A stretch of DNA of 64,000 nucleotides from Tritonibacter scottomollicae (GTDB taxonomy: Bacteria; Pseudomonadota; Alphaproteobacteria; Rhodobacterales; Rhodobacteraceae), in the NCBI RefSeq assembly GCF_003003215.1, contig NZ_PVUF01000006.1, forward strand, positions 164,068 through 228,067, given 5' to 3'. The notes beneath the pieces were generated by a model, which did not search any database, had not been told where the DNA came from, and saw nothing but the letters and a program-made list of their open reading frames with translations. Shown here piece after piece: positions 24,942 to 35,260 of the stretch (position 1 is the first letter of the stretch; each line of letters opens with the position of its first letter). The translations under genes and the position numbers were made by a program.

Positions 24942-27716
24942 TCAGGACGTGCCGGTGGCCTGCTCACCGTTCTCGTCCCAATTGAAGTCCGTCCAATCGG
25001 TTTCCGGCGCCGCAATGGGCTCTGCGGTCTCCCATTCCGCTCCATCGCCATCTCCCCAACTGGTTGGCTCAGGGGCGATTTCAACGGGCTCGTCTTGCGG
25101 CGCTTCCACAGAGAGGTGTGTCGCTTGTGCGGTCTGGAAACGCGCGACCAACTCGCCCAAGGTCTGGGCATCAGAATTCAGCAACTGACCAGCGGCGGTC
25201 GCCTGTTCTACCATTGCGGCGTTCTGCTGGGTCACCTGATCGAGCTGGTTCATGCCGGTATTGATTTCCACCAAACCGGTGGATTGCTCCTGTGCGCCAG
25301 TGGCGATGCCAGAAATCAACTGTGAGATATGGGAGACGCGTTGAAGGATGCTCTCCAAGGCACCACCAGCCTTGCCAACCAGATCGACACCGCGTTCCAC
25401 CTGTTTTGAGCTATCACTGATAAGGCCCTTGATCTCTAGCGCCGCATCGGATGATCGTTGTGCGAGCCCCCGCACTTCAGAGGCCACCACCGCAAAGCCG
25501 CGACCGGCCTCACCGGCCCGGGCGGCCTCGACGCCTGCGTTCAAAGCCAGCAAATTGGTCTGGAACGCAATGTCATCGATCACAGAGATGATCTGGGAGA
25601 TCTTGCTGGAGCTTTGCTCGATCTCGGTCATGGCGGACACGGCGTTCTTCACGATATCACCACTCGCCTCGGCTTCACTGCGCGTCTCATTCGTGGTGCT
25701 CTCCACATCGCGTGCGCCTTCCGCTGCGGATTTTACGCTTGCGGTCATCTCATCAAGGGCAGCCGCGGTCTGTTCCAGAGTGGCGGCCTGGCTTTCAGTG
25801 CGATGGGACAGATCTTGCGAGGCCTGGCTGATCTCGGACGCACCGTTGCGGATCGAAGACGAGGTCTCCACCACCTGCCCGACCGTTTCGTTCAACGTAT
25901 CCAAGGTGCGGTTGAAGTCTGCACGCAACTGCTCATAGCCTTCGGACAATTCATAGTCTATCCGCGCGGTCAGATCCCCTTCGGACAAGCGGGACAACCC
26001 ATTCCCCAGGGCCGACACCGCCTTTTCCTGAGCGGCCATGCGCTGGCTGCGCTCTTCCTCGGCAAGCCGTTCCATTTCTTCTTTCTCGACGATACCGTCA
26101 CGGAATACGGACAAAGACCGCGCAATGCGGAAAATCTCGGTGCTGGCCCGTTCAAAGCCGACAACCGGGCTACGATCGCCATTTGCAAGCCGTTCGGTGC
26201 TCGCGCTGACGCGGTTCAATGGACGCATGACCAGCATCTGCATCAACAGCAACGCGGTCAGAAATACTCCAGCAATCCAGCCGAGAGAAACAATCAGATT
26301 GCGGTTGGCCGTTGCGATTTCAGCAGAGATGTCGCGCGCCATGCCGCCAATGCCCGTCAGCGACCCCGCAGCAAAGTTCGCTGCGCGCTCTGCAATTCCG
26401 ACGACTGTTACCTCGGTTTCGCGGGTGGCCACGTCTGCGGCAGCCCGGGCATTGAGAACATTGATCCGAAGCGCTGCAAGGCCCGTCTCCGGCGCGTTGA
26501 GGGCACCGAGTTTCTTCAGCAAATCGCCCACGCGAGCGTCTTCAAAGTCCTCATAAAAGGACAGGTTCATGCTCGCACTCGACATATCGAACGCGGCGTC
26601 GTTGACAAGCGCCTCGTCATTCGAAGTGATCACATCAAGGGCGGCCACTTGGAACGCGTTGACCCCGGCACTGATATCCATCAGCGTATTGAGGAAGCCG
26701 ACTTCGTTTTTCATGAGGCGGCGCAGCGCATCCCCGTTTTCCTTGCTCGCCCGGTCAGCTGCGATGGAGAGTTTGTCGACCTGCGCGTCGATCCCCATCA
26801 CGATAAAGCGCTCCGTATCCGCACGCGCCTTCATAGCCGCCTGACGCAGAGTTTCCGATGGAAACAGGCTCTGTGCGATCACTGACTGAAGTGTGAAGGA
26901 CGCATTCCGAAGCAGGGAAACATCAAGCAACTCGGGCGCGTTCGCCTCGATAAGATCGGCAAGCTCCAGCAAACGGGCATCTGAACTGTCGGCCAGCTTC
27001 TGCAACTCCGCCAGTGTCGTCGGATCCTTCGTTCCACCAAATGCCACAGCCGTGCCGGCCAGCAGGTTCAGTTCCGCTCGGGCCTCCAGCAACATTTTCA
27101 GGTTCTGAAAGTCCACTTCAACAAGGGTTTTCAGGGAGTCGTCGATGGCGCTGTAGGTGGCCACCGCCCCCTTGTTCAGCTCGACCGAGGCTGACTGTGT
27201 CAGCTCCATCATCAACCCACGCAGTTCACTGCTGATCCGATGCAAGTCTTCAACTCCGACATCGATCTGCGCATCGCTTTCCAATGCCATTCGCCGTGCA
27301 GAGGCCAGATCATTCAGGGCGTCCGACACCTCCGACGCGCCCGCTTCGAACTCAGGCTGCATGGTCTCATCCAAGTCAGATATCAACGCCAGCAGCAGCT
27401 CAGTTGAGGTTGCGACCTTGGCCACCGCCGCATCGATGCCTGCGGTATCATCTGCAATCATCAAAGAGATCATGCCGTCTTTGGCAAGCCCGGCCGCAAG
27501 CGAGATCTCACCGGCAAGCACCAAGTCCGGAAGCTTCTCGGTATTGAGATTGGTCATGTCCTGATCGATCTTGTTCAAGACCGAATACATCATGTATGCA
27601 AACAGCCCGAAAGAGATGCCCATCAGCAGCAGGATCATTCCCATCTTGGCGCGAATACTGCGCAGCAGACCGAAGCGACGGCGGCGGGCGGGTTTGATAG
27701 TGGAAGTATCGGTCAT
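24942..27716 (-). CDS. Methyl-accepting chemotaxis protein
   Basis: A 924-residue chemoreceptor. A basic N-terminal tail ([12 protein letters not shown]) precedes a first membrane helix ([20 protein letters not shown], about residues 25-45). A long periplasmic helical sensor domain of ~430 residues follows, then a second helix ([20 protein letters not shown]) and HAMP regions. The signalling domain has the conserved tip [24 protein letters not shown] and [14 protein letters not shown]. The C-terminal ~80 residues are acidic and end in a Trp-containing tail (DFNWDENGE) that could tether adaptation enzymes. The start ATG at 27716 was chosen since the preceding open frame lacks a ribosome site. 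No che genes are in the window, and the ligand is unknown. Confidence 0.92.
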   Translation of the reverse strand: MTDTSTIKPARRRRFGLLRSIRAKMGMILLLMGISFGLFAYMMYSVLNKIDQDMTNLNTEKLPDLVLAGEISLAAGLAKDGMISLMIADDTAGIDAAVAKVATSTELLLALISDLDETMQPEFEAGASEVSDALNDLASARRMALESDAQIDVGVEDLHRISSELRGLMMELTQSASVELNKGAVATYSAIDDSLKTLVEVDFQNLKMLLEARAELNLLAGTAVAFGGTKDPTTLAELQKLADSSDARLLELADLIEANAPELLDVSLLRNASFTLQSVIAQSLFPSETLRQAAMKARADTERFIVMGIDAQVDKLSIAADRASKENGDALRRLMKNEVGFLNTLMDISAGVNAFQVAALDVITSNDEALVNDAAFDMSSASMNLSFYEDFEDARVGDLLKKLGALNAPETGLAALRINVLNARAAADVATRETEVTVVGIAERAANFAAGSLTGIGGMARDISAEIATANRNLIVSLGWIAGVFLTALLLMQMLVMRPLNRVSASTERLANGDRSPVVGFERASTEIFRIARSLSVFRDGIVEKEEMERLAEEERSQRMAAQEKAVSALGNGLSRLSEGDLTARIDYELSEGYEQLRADFNRTLDTLNETVGQVVETSSSIRNGASEISQASQDLSHRTESQAATLEQTAAALDEMTASVKSAAEGARDVESTTNETRSEAEASGDIVKNAVSAMTEIEQSSSKISQIISVIDDIAFQTNLLALNAGVEAARAGEAGRGFAVVASEVRGLAQRSSDAALEIKGLISDSSKQVERGVDLVGKAGGALESILQRVSHISQLISGIATGAQEQSTGLVEINTGMNQLDQVTQQNAAMVEQATAAGQLLNSDAQTLGELVARFQTAQATHLSVEAPQDEPVEIAPEPTSWGDGDGAEWETAEPIAAPETDWTDFNWDENGEQATGTS

Positions 27717-28234
27717 TGGCTCACTCTGCGCGCTGGAAAGCCACGCTTGGCGCTGAGAATAGCGCGCGATCGCATGGACAGGAGAAGATCGGGCAGACAC
27801 AAGGAGAGATTGGCAAAGCAGATCGCGGCTGGCAGAGCGGTATCATGCCCATCGAAACAGGTCCGCTGGCGCATTTTGCATTGCTGAGTGACAACGAGGG
27901 CCAAACATCATCTCCAGTATCATTCAGCCAGAAGACTGCTCTGCACGCCCTTAATTTTCGATGAAATCGAAGGCGCTTTACGCATGTACCCCGCTGCCCT
28001 CACGGAAGAATAACGAGAATTGGCGCCTTTCTTTTGGAGCAATTTAGTTCAAATTCACCACACTGATTTCACTGCCACCAACGCCACCATGTCGCCTCGG
28101 AGGGCCTACACGCCGTTTTCCCGTTTGGAACAGCGTGCCACCTCTGCTCCACTCGGCTGCGCCGATACGCAGCGCATGAATGCTCCGGCCCTAAAACTCG
28201 CGGCGCAGAGTGCCGCCACTCAAAGGATAGAACG
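27717..28234. other. Intergenic region, no gene recognised
   Basis: These 518 bases separate the divergent chemoreceptor and aldehyde dehydrogenase genes and must hold both promoters. Short open frames here have no ribosome sites or recognisable motifs. The segment around 28010-28075 is AT-richer than its surroundings. No clear inverted repeat was noticed. Confidence 0.5.
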
Positions 28235-29686
28235 ATGACCGAGCTGCCTGCCTACTGGAAAAACCACATCGCCGGGGACTGGGTGGATGGCGGTGCGGGG
28301 CGTATTGACGTTTTGGACCCGGCCAGTGGCGAGAAAATTGCCGAACACGCCATGGCAGACGCTGCTGATGTGGATCGCGCCGTGCAGGCCGCGCGGGCCG
28401 TGCATCTCTCCGGCACCCTCAGCCGTATGCGCCCGATCGAGCGGGGCCGGATGGTGCAGGCCATGGGCCGCTACCTGCTGGAACACAAGGACGAGATTGC
28501 GCTTACCCTGGTCCTGGAACAGGGCAAACCGCTGTGGGAGGCGGTGGTCGAGGTGGAAGGCGCTGCCCTCTACTTCGAATACTACGGCAACCAGGCCAGT
28601 ACGGTCGAAGGCCGGTCAATCCCGCTCGGCGCTGGCTACTACGACTTCACCGACTATGAACCAATGGGGGTGTCGGCCCAAATCATCCCGTGGAACTATC
28701 CGGTGGAGATGACGGCCCGCTCGCTCTCGGCGGCGCTGGCGACCGGCAATGCCTGCGTGATCAAGAGCCCGGAGCTGACGCCACTGACCAACGCCTGGTT
28801 CGCCCATGCCGCAACGGCCGCGGGGTTTCCGGCGGGCACGGTGAACGTGATCTGCGGCTATGGGCATGAGGCAGGTGCCGCGCTGGCAGGCCACCCGGAT
28901 GTGAACCAGATCGTCTTTACCGGCTCCGTTCCCACCGGGGTCGCCATTGCCAAGGCGGCAGCGCAAAACGTGGTGCCCTGCGTCCTTGAGCTGGGTGGAA
29001 AGTCCGCGGCCATCGTGCACGACGACGCCGATCTGGAAGCGTTTGAGAACGATATTCGCTGGGGGATCTACTTTAACGCAGGACAGGTGTGTTCGGCCAT
29101 GAGCCGGGTGATCGTGCACGAGAGCCGCGCCGAGGAACTGATCGCGCGCGCCGAAACCATTGCAACCGGCCTGTCGGTTGGACCCGGAGTGGAGCGCACA
29201 GAGTTCGGGCCCAACATGGGGGCCATGGTCTCCGAGGCGCAGCGCAACCGCGCCGTCGCCATGGTGGCACGAGCAGAGGAACAGGGCGCGCGCCTGGTGA
29301 CAGGGGGGCGGGCGCCAAACCATCCCGGTGCCTTTTTGCAGCCAACGGTGGTCGCCGACGTGACCCCGGACATGGACATCGCGCGCAACGAGGTTTTTGG
29401 CCCGGTTCTGTCCATCCTGACCTTCAAGGACGACGCGGAGGCCATCGCGATCGCCAACTCTACGGATTATGGGCTGGTCGGCGGCGTATTTACCCGCGAT
29501 CTGGACCGCGCCACCCGCGCCGCCCGTCAGATCCGCGCGGGTCAGGTGTTCGTCAATGAATGGTATGCCGGAGGGGTGGAGACGCCATTTGGCGGTGTCG
29601 GAAAATCCGGATATGGCCGCGAAAAAGGGCGCGAAGCGTTGTGGAACTACGTGCAGACAAAGAACATTGCAATCCGCCTGCGCTAA
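28235..29686 (+). CDS. NAD(P)-dependent aldehyde dehydrogenase
   Basis: A 483-residue aldehyde dehydrogenase of the betaine-aldehyde-like class. IIPWNYPVEM and CVIKSPELTP form the cofactor site, VFTGSVPTGVAIAK the Rossmann turn, LELGGKSA carries the general-base Glu, and FNAGQVCSAMSR the catalytic Cys. EVFGPVLSI and FGGVGKSGYGREKG close the fold. It oxidises an aldehyde to the acid; the substrate is unknown. An AAGGA site precedes the ATG. It converges with a TRAP/DadA-like operon across a shared terminator, so the two units may serve one amino-acid or amine catabolic pathway, but this is not shown. Confidence 0.9.
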   Translation: MTELPAYWKNHIAGDWVDGGAGRIDVLDPASGEKIAEHAMADAADVDRAVQAARAVHLSGTLSRMRPIERGRMVQAMGRYLLEHKDEIALTLVLEQGKPLWEAVVEVEGAALYFEYYGNQASTVEGRSIPLGAGYYDFTDYEPMGVSAQIIPWNYPVEMTARSLSAALATGNACVIKSPELTPLTNAWFAHAATAAGFPAGTVNVICGYGHEAGAALAGHPDVNQIVFTGSVPTGVAIAKAAAQNVVPCVLELGGKSAAIVHDDADLEAFENDIRWGIYFNAGQVCSAMSRVIVHESRAEELIARAETIATGLSVGPGVERTEFGPNMGAMVSEAQRNRAVAMVARAEEQGARLVTGGRAPNHPGAFLQPTVVADVTPDMDIARNEVFGPVLSILTFKDDAEAIAIANSTDYGLVGGVFTRDLDRATRAARQIRAGQVFVNEWYAGGVETPFGGVGKSGYGREKGREALWNYVQTKNIAIRLR

Positions 29687-29702
29687 GCCATCGGAAAACC
29701 TG

Positions 29703-29730
29703 AAAGGCCGCCCACTCCGGGGCGGCCTTT
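29703..29730. terminator. Bidirectional terminator
   Basis: A perfect 11-pair stem, AAAGGCCGCCC (29703-29713) with GGGCGGCCTTT (29720-29730), has a six-base loop and lies between two converging genes. Confidence 0.9.
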
Positions 29731-29744
29731 GCCGTTAATGCGTC

Positions 29745-31049
29745 CTACTGCCGCCGAATATTCTCCGGCAACCATGTGGCCAGTTCTGGCCAGACCACAA
29801 GGATCACCACCATCAGAAGCATCAGCGCCACCATCGGCACTGCGGTCTTGGCAATGTAGGAGATTTCGTGCCGGGTCATGCCTTGCAGCACAAAGAGGTT
29901 GAAGCCGATGGGCGGCGTCACCTGCGCGGTCTCAATCACTACGACGAGGAAGATACCGAACCAGATCACGTCAATTCCCGCTTGCCGGATCATCGGTTCC
30001 ACAATGGCCATGGTCAGGACCACGGAGGACAGACCGTCCATGAACATGCCGAGGATCAGGTAGAACACCGTGAGCACCGCAATCAGGGCAATGGGCGACA
30101 GGTTGTAGCTATCAATCAGCCCGGCCAGCGCGCGCGGCAGACCTGTGAACCCCATCGACAGCGACAGGAAGGCCGCCCCCATCAGGATGAAGGCAATCAT
30201 CGCGGAGGTGCGCGTGGCTCCCATCAGGCTTTCGACAAACGTTGCCCAATTGAGGCTACCCTGCATCAGCGACAGACCCAAGGCGCCAAGAACGCCCACT
30301 GCGGCGGCTTCGGTCGCGGTGGCAAATCCCGTGTACATCGACCCGATGACCACAAAGACCAGACCAAAGAGCGGCAGCAGAAAGCGGCTCTCGGCGATCA
30401 TCTCCCCCAGTGACAGGCGCGGCTCCGGCTTGGGGCGCTGACCGGGGCTAAAGAAATGCCACCCAATGATATAGAGCATGAACAGTCCGGCCAGAACGAG
30501 GCCGGGAAAGACGCCCGCCATGAATAGCTTGGTGATGCTTTCGTTGATGCTGACACCATAGACGATCAGCGTCAGCGAGGGCGGGATCATCAGGCCCAGT
30601 GTGGCGGCACCGGCCAAGGTGCCGATGATCATATACTCGGGGTAGCCGCGCGCCCGCAGCTCCGGGATCGACATCTTGCCCACCATATTGAGCGTTGCCG
30701 CCGAGGAGCCAGAGACAGCGGCAAAGATCGTGCAGCCCGCGATATTGGTGTGCAAAAGCCCGCCCGGCAGGAACCGCATCCAGGGTGCGAGGCCACGAAA
30801 CATGTCCTCGGATAATCGGGTCCGATAGAGGATCTCTCCCATCCAGATAAAGAGCGGCAAGGCGGTGAGCGTCCAACTGGAGGCGCCACTCCAGATGGTG
30901 GTGATCATGGCATCCCCTGCCGGACGGGAGGTGAAAAGCTCCATCCCCACCCAAGCGACGCCCATCAGCGCAAGGCCAATCCACACGGACCCGCCCAGAA
31001 GCGCGAACAGGACAAAGAGGAAAATGACCGTGGTGTAGATTTCGATCAT
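29745..31049 (-). CDS. dctM: TRAP transporter large permease (DctM), second system
   Basis: A 434-residue DctM family permease with about twelve hydrophobic segments, including FIWMGEILYRTRLSEDMF, GSSAATLNMVGKMSIPEL and PPSLTLIVYGVSINESITK. ATG at 31049 overlaps the dctQ stop by four bases (ATGA) and has GGGGGAGG upstream, so the long upstream frame is rejected. It is the last gene of the dadA-like-dctP-dctQ-dctM operon. It is clearly different in sequence from the DctM at 11907-13196, so this is a second, separate TRAP system. Confidence 0.9.
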   Translation of the reverse strand: MIEIYTTVIFLFVLFALLGGSVWIGLALMGVAWVGMELFTSRPAGDAMITTIWSGASSWTLTALPLFIWMGEILYRTRLSEDMFRGLAPWMRFLPGGLLHTNIAGCTIFAAVSGSSAATLNMVGKMSIPELRARGYPEYMIIGTLAGAATLGLMIPPSLTLIVYGVSINESITKLFMAGVFPGLVLAGLFMLYIIGWHFFSPGQRPKPEPRLSLGEMIAESRFLLPLFGLVFVVIGSMYTGFATATEAAAVGVLGALGLSLMQGSLNWATFVESLMGATRTSAMIAFILMGAAFLSLSMGFTGLPRALAGLIDSYNLSPIALIAVLTVFYLILGMFMDGLSSVVLTMAIVEPMIRQAGIDVIWFGIFLVVVIETAQVTPPIGFNLFVLQGMTRHEISYIAKTAVPMVALMLLMVVILVVWPELATWLPENIRRQ

Positions 31050-31759
31050 TCGAGGACCTCCCCCTTGATCTGCGGCGCACCGGTCACAAGCATCCGGGCG
31101 AGGTAGTCCCACAGCGCGACGGCCAGCAGAACAGTTCCGATCGACATCGGCAGTTGCGGCAGCCAGACCGGCGTATAGACCCAGCCCGAACCGCTCTCGG
31201 CCCAGAGCGCGGCCCAGTTCCAGGGCCAGGTTCCAAACATGGACACCGCTGTCAGCAGCCACTCAGGCGCGAAATCCTGTCCCTGTGTGCGATCATTCAG
31301 CATCTCCGACAGGACATTTGTCTTGATGGCGTAGCGGGCAAAATAGGTGGCCGTCAGAGCCGAAATCAACATCGCCCCCGCATCGAGCCAGAAATGGTGC
31401 CGCCCACCAAGGTTCAGAAAGATCGACACCCGGATGTGCCCCCCGTGGGTCAGTGTGTAGGCCAGTGCAAAGAACGATGTCGCGGCCATCGCATAGCCCG
31501 CATATTCGGTCGAACCGGGAAAGGTCAGTGACGCCCAGCGCGCCCCCATCTGCCCGACGATCAACAGCAGGATCGCCACCATGAACAGCGCCGCGATTGC
31601 GCCCGCGCCGTTATAGATCCGATCCAGCGCGCCCCAGAGCGGTTGCAGCACCCGGCGCATCGCGGCCGGTCTCAAAATGCACAGCAGCATCAGAGCTGTT
31701 GGCACAACGAAGAGCCATACCCACAGGGGCAAGCCCAGAACAGGTTGCCAGTCACGCAT
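31046..31759 (-). CDS. dctQ: TRAP transporter small permease (DctQ), second system
   Basis: A 237-residue small permease, longer than usual because of an extra N-terminal hydrophobic helix (LPLWVWLFVVPTALMLLCIL) and an insertion before the last helix. The DctQ core is ILLLIVGQMGARWA, STEYAGYAMAATSFFALAYTLTHGGHIRV. The start at 31759 has AAAGGAC. It overlaps dctM by four bases and lies 79 bases after dctP with a hairpin in the gap. Confidence 0.85.
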   Translation of the reverse strand: MRDWQPVLGLPLWVWLFVVPTALMLLCILRPAAMRRVLQPLWGALDRIYNGAGAIAALFMVAILLLIVGQMGARWASLTFPGSTEYAGYAMAATSFFALAYTLTHGGHIRVSIFLNLGGRHHFWLDAGAMLISALTATYFARYAIKTNVLSEMLNDRTQGQDFAPEWLLTAVSMFGTWPWNWAALWAESGSGWVYTPVWLPQLPMSIGTVLLAVALWDYLARMLVTGAPQIKGEVLE

Positions 31760-31797
31760 GTCTTGTCCTTTGGATGAATAGACTGATCGAGAGAAGG

Positions 31798-31831
31798 CGG
31801 AGCCGGTTACCCTGAAGGCCTCCCGGCTCCG
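31798..31831 (-). other. Intercistronic hairpin between dctP and dctQ
   Basis: A perfect nine-pair stem (CGGAGCCGG with CCGGCTCCG) with a 16-base loop lies directly after the dctP stop. No T-run follows. It could stabilise the binding-protein message, like the hairpins after frcB. Confidence 0.6.
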
Positions 31832-31838
31832 TCGCGGA

Positions 31839-32816
31839 TCAGTTTGCCTTGAAACCGTCGAGGATCGCCTGACCATCCTCACCCGCAGTGGCGAGCCAGT
31901 CCTCGGTCATTTTTGCACCGATCATTTCCAGTTCAGCCAGAAACTCCGGTCCGGCCTCAACCACATTCATGCCATTGGCCTCAAGCTGTTCAAAATACCA
32001 ATTGGCCAGCTCTTCGGACTTGGCAGCACAGGCGGCGCCGGTCTCTGCGGCGGCTTTTTCGACCGAGGTTTGCACCTCGGCGTCAAGACCGTCCCAGACC
32101 TGTTTGTTCACCATCACGTAGTTGCGCGGCAGCCATGCGTTCACCTTGTAGTAGTGGCTGAGCTGTTCCCAGACCTTGCGATCATAGCCGGTGGCACCGG
32201 ATGAAATGAACGCTTCCGCCACGCCGGTCGCAAGGGCTTGGGACAGTTCGGCGGCCTCGACCTGTACCGGGATCATTCCCAGCTCCTCCGCAAAGGTGGC
32301 CGTTGCGGTATTGTAGGAGCGGAATTTCACGCCCTGGGTGTCCTCGGAAGAGTTCACTTCCTTGTTGAAATAGAACCCCTGCCCCGGCCATGGGCAGGTA
32401 TAGAGCGTGACCAGATTTTGATCGGCAAGCTGCGCGTTGACCTTGTCCTTGGCGATGGCCCAGAGTTTTTCATTGTCCGCATAGGATGTGGCAAGGAACG
32501 GTAGGTTGTCCCAGCCCAGCAAAGGCACCTCATTGGCGTGCGCAGACATGAAACGTTCGCCAATTGGGGCCTGCCCGGTCTGTACCGCACGCTTGATCTC
32601 GCCGCCTTTGAAGAGGGACCCGCCGGGATGCACGGTGATGTCGATCTCACCATCGGTGTACTCACGCACCTTCTCGGCAAAGACCACGCCCATCTCCGAA
32701 TGGAAGTTCGAGGACGCATAGGCCATCGGCATATCCCATGTCTCGGCCTGCGCGGCGCCAGCGGCGATGGCGACCGCAAAACCGGCAACGGTGGTCCTCA
32801 AAAGTGTCTTGTTCAT
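31839..32816 (-). CDS. dctP: TRAP transporter substrate-binding protein (DctP), second system
   Basis: A 325-residue periplasmic protein with a 24-residue signal peptide (ending GAAQA). The DctP core includes FHSEMGVVFAEKVREYTDGEI, PGGSLFKGGEIKRAVQTGQ, and TQGVKFRSYNTATATFAEELGMIPV with the conserved arginine. GGGAGAA precedes the start. It is the second gene of the operon, 36 bases after the DadA-like dehydrogenase gene. The ligand is unknown; the partner oxidase suggests an amino-acid-like compound. Confidence 0.9.
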   Translation of the reverse strand: MNKTLLRTTVAGFAVAIAAGAAQAETWDMPMAYASSNFHSEMGVVFAEKVREYTDGEIDITVHPGGSLFKGGEIKRAVQTGQAPIGERFMSAHANEVPLLGWDNLPFLATSYADNEKLWAIAKDKVNAQLADQNLVTLYTCPWPGQGFYFNKEVNSSEDTQGVKFRSYNTATATFAEELGMIPVQVEAAELSQALATGVAEAFISSGATGYDRKVWEQLSHYYKVNAWLPRNYVMVNKQVWDGLDAEVQTSVEKAAAETGAACAAKSEELANWYFEQLEANGMNVVEAGPEFLAELEMIGAKMTEDWLATAGEDGQAILDGFKAN

Positions 32817-32852
32817 AGGTTCGGTTCTCCCGTGTTGAATAGTTTTTTATCG

Positions 32853-34100
32853 TTATGTCTTGGCAAAGCGCATCGGATCAAAGGCGCTCACATCGGCATT
32901 GGGCCAATTGCCCGCAATCATGTCGGCCACCAGTCGGCCTGTCTTTGGGCCACCTGTCAACCCGATGTGGTGATGCCCGAAGGCGGTGTAGACGCCGCTG
33001 CCGCGCACTTCGCCAATCAGCGGCAGACTGTCCGTGGGCGCAGGCCGGAAGCCCAACCACTCTTCCTCGGTCGTATAATCGAGGTCGGGAAAGGTCCGCG
33101 CCACCGTGCGCCGCAGCATCTCGAGCGGTTTTCTGGATTTCACATCGCTCAAGCCGCCAAATTCGACAATGCCGGCACAGCGCAGGCCCTGGTCCATGGG
33201 CGTGGCGACAAATTTGCCTTCGGTCAGCATCATCGGATTGTTGGGACGCTGGCTCGGGTTCTTGAAGATGATGTGATAGCCGCGCTCCGCCTCCAGCGGC
33301 ACCTCAAGCCCCAGTTTCTTCATCAAGGCGCCAGACCAGACCCCGGCGGAGAGAACCGCCTTATCGCAAACGAGGCGTCCCTGATCGGTCGCGACAGCAG
33401 TGATCTGGCCGCCCATGAGTTCAAAATCTTTGACCTCGGCCTGCAGAAAGCGCCCGCCCATCCCCTCAAACTGTGTCACCAGATCCTGCACATAGCTGCC
33501 CGGATTGAGGATGAAGCCGTGATCCTTATTCACGGCCAGAAGGCGCATGTCCGGCGACAGGATCGGCTCGCGCTCCCGCACGGCGTCGCCTTCGATGATC
33601 TCTGGGACAAACCCGGCCTCGCGGCGCAAGGCCCATGTATAGGCATCCGCCTCAAACGCGGCCCGGTCGCGATAGACAAAATTATACTCGCTGTCCTGTA
33701 TCCATTTCGCAGCGGGCATGCCGTCGGTCAGCGCCTTGTGTTGCTCGACACTGTCCCCCACGACGGTGGCCAGCCCTCTCGAAATCCGCCGGGTGTCTGC
33801 GTCATTGGCGTTTTTCAGATATTTGGCCAGCCAAGGCAGCAACCTCGGCAAATAGGACCAGCGCATGAAAAGCGGAAAGTTCGGATCGAACAGGTAACGT
33901 GGCCCTTTGGGGATCAGACCTGGCGTCGTGACCGGCACAATGGCGCTGCGCGCGAGGATACAGGCATTGCCATATGAGGCCCCCATGCCCGGCGCGCCTT
34001 TGTCCACCAGCGTCACCTCAAGCCCCGCCCGACGCAACCAGATGGCGCTGGCCGCGCCCACGATACCCGCGCCGACCACCACGATATGCTGAGTTCCCAT
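32853..34100 (-). CDS. FAD-dependent D-amino-acid dehydrogenase-like oxidoreductase (DadA family)
   Basis: A 415-residue FAD enzyme of the DadA/glycine-oxidase-like family. The dinucleotide-binding motif is VVVGAGIVGAASAIWLRRAG at residues ~7-26. ERGYHIIFKNP and EEEWLGFRPAPTDSLPLIGEV are typical mid and late blocks, and GHHHIGLTGGPKTGRLVADMI closes the FAD site. It would oxidise an amine or D-amino acid at the cytoplasmic membrane. As first gene of the operon with a TRAP transporter it probably acts on the imported substrate. The exact substrate, for example a D-amino acid or hydroxyproline epimer, is open. A 233-base gap upstream holds its promoter and nothing else recognised. Confidence 0.85.
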   Translation of the reverse strand: MGTQHIVVVGAGIVGAASAIWLRRAGLEVTLVDKGAPGMGASYGNACILARSAIVPVTTPGLIPKGPRYLFDPNFPLFMRWSYLPRLLPWLAKYLKNANDADTRRISRGLATVVGDSVEQHKALTDGMPAAKWIQDSEYNFVYRDRAAFEADAYTWALRREAGFVPEIIEGDAVREREPILSPDMRLLAVNKDHGFILNPGSYVQDLVTQFEGMGGRFLQAEVKDFELMGGQITAVATDQGRLVCDKAVLSAGVWSGALMKKLGLEVPLEAERGYHIIFKNPSQRPNNPMMLTEGKFVATPMDQGLRCAGIVEFGGLSDVKSRKPLEMLRRTVARTFPDLDYTTEEEWLGFRPAPTDSLPLIGEVRGSGVYTAFGHHHIGLTGGPKTGRLVADMIAGNWPNADVSAFDPMRFAKT

Positions 34101-34333
34101 GTCTCTACCCTATGTCCTGTTGCGGATCAGATTGTCGGGAACCACACATCATTTCAAATACAAATCATCCGCTCACCGAACACAGGAGATGATAGAGCCG
34201 ACGCAGTGCCGCTTGCATCAAATCCGGGCGCTTCATGACATCCGCCGCGCTCCTGGCCTGCCGGGCACTTCCATCGCGCGCGTTCTCACATGGGATCAGG
34301 CCAGCTTGATGCATCGCAGGCAAGCCGCAGACC

Positions 34334-35260
34334 CTAGCGCCCTTTTATGGCAATGGTGAACCGGGTCCGCGCGCCTGCGGGGGGCGGCGGAAACGGGCCC
34401 GCCCGTCGTATTTGCTGCAACGCCAGCTGATCCAGCTCTGCAGATCCGGAACTCTTTGCCACCCGCACCGTGGTCAACTGCCCTCCGGCCCCGATGGAGA
34501 ATGCTATATGCGCCACCCCGCGCGCCGAGGTTCGTGGTTTCCGCTGACGCGAGATCTTGCGCATGACTTGGCCCGGATAATTGGATGCAGCCGCATTGCC
34601 AGCATCAGTCGACTTGCCCGCGCGCGCACTGCTTGCCCGGGCAGCACGCTGATCTTCCGCCCCGCTTTCGGTTCCCGCCCTTGCGTTGGTGGCACTGTTC
34701 CCGCGAGACGCTGCCGTCGCCGGTTTCACAGCAGGCTTTTCAGGTTGTTTGGTCGCCTCCACCGGGGGCGGCGTCGGGCGCTCGGGGGGGCGCGGACCAC
34801 TGTCGGGCGCAAGGTCTGACTGCGGAACCGCAGCAACCTTCGTCACCGGCACGGACGCCACCACAGAAACCGCATCGGTGGGGGAAACTGACGTAGGTGC
34901 AGGAGCCGAGAGTGCGGGCTGTTCGACGGGTGCGACCGCTTGCACTGACGCTTCGGAAACAGGCGTCACTGCGGTCACGTCCTGTGCAGGCGACGTCGGC
35001 GCGGCTGTCGGTTGCAATGTGGTTTGCGTCGGCTGAACCGGCTCTGTGACCTGCTGGGTGTCAGGCAACGTCTCTGCCTCCACCGGCGAGGCGCGGCCCT
35101 GCGCAAGGTCGGCGAAACTGCTGCCCAATGCCGCTGGCGCGACGCTGCCACCGCCCTCAATCTCGACAGAGGCCGCCCCCATATCCACAAGGAACGCCGC
35201 ATGCGCCGCGAGCGCCACACAGACCGAAAGGCTGGCAATGAGTGGTGACCGAGGGATCAT
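34334..35260 (-). CDS. tonB: TonB-like energy transducer of the haem uptake system
   Basis: A 308-residue TonB protein with an N-terminal membrane anchor (PLIASLSVCVALAAHAAFLV) and a long Pro/Ala/Val/Thr-rich periplasmic spacer (residues ~50-220, including PPERPTPPPVEATKQPEKP). The C-terminal TonB domain has GVAHIAFSIGAGGQLTTVRV and AELDQLALQQIRRAGPFPPPP. It carries proton-motive energy from ExbB/ExbD to the outer-membrane receptor. ATG at 35260 overlaps the exbD stop by four bases. It is the last gene of the receptor-exb-tonB operon. Confidence 0.9.
   Translation of the reverse strand: MIPRSPLIASLSVCVALAAHAAFLVDMGAASVEIEGGGSVAPAALGSSFADLAQGRASPVEAETLPDTQQVTEPVQPTQTTLQPTAAPTSPAQDVTAVTPVSEASVQAVAPVEQPALSAPAPTSVSPTDAVSVVASVPVTKVAAVPQSDLAPDSGPRPPERPTPPPVEATKQPEKPAVKPATAASRGNSATNARAGTESGAEDQRAARASSARAGKSTDAGNAAASNYPGQVMRKISRQRKPRTSARGVAHIAFSIGAGGQLTTVRVAKSSGSAELDQLALQQIRRAGPFPPPPAGARTRFTIAIKGR

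Noticed and set aside
32538..33977. 479-codon plus-strand frame opposite dctP and the DadA-like gene
   Set aside because: Fully antisense to two confident genes and without motifs.
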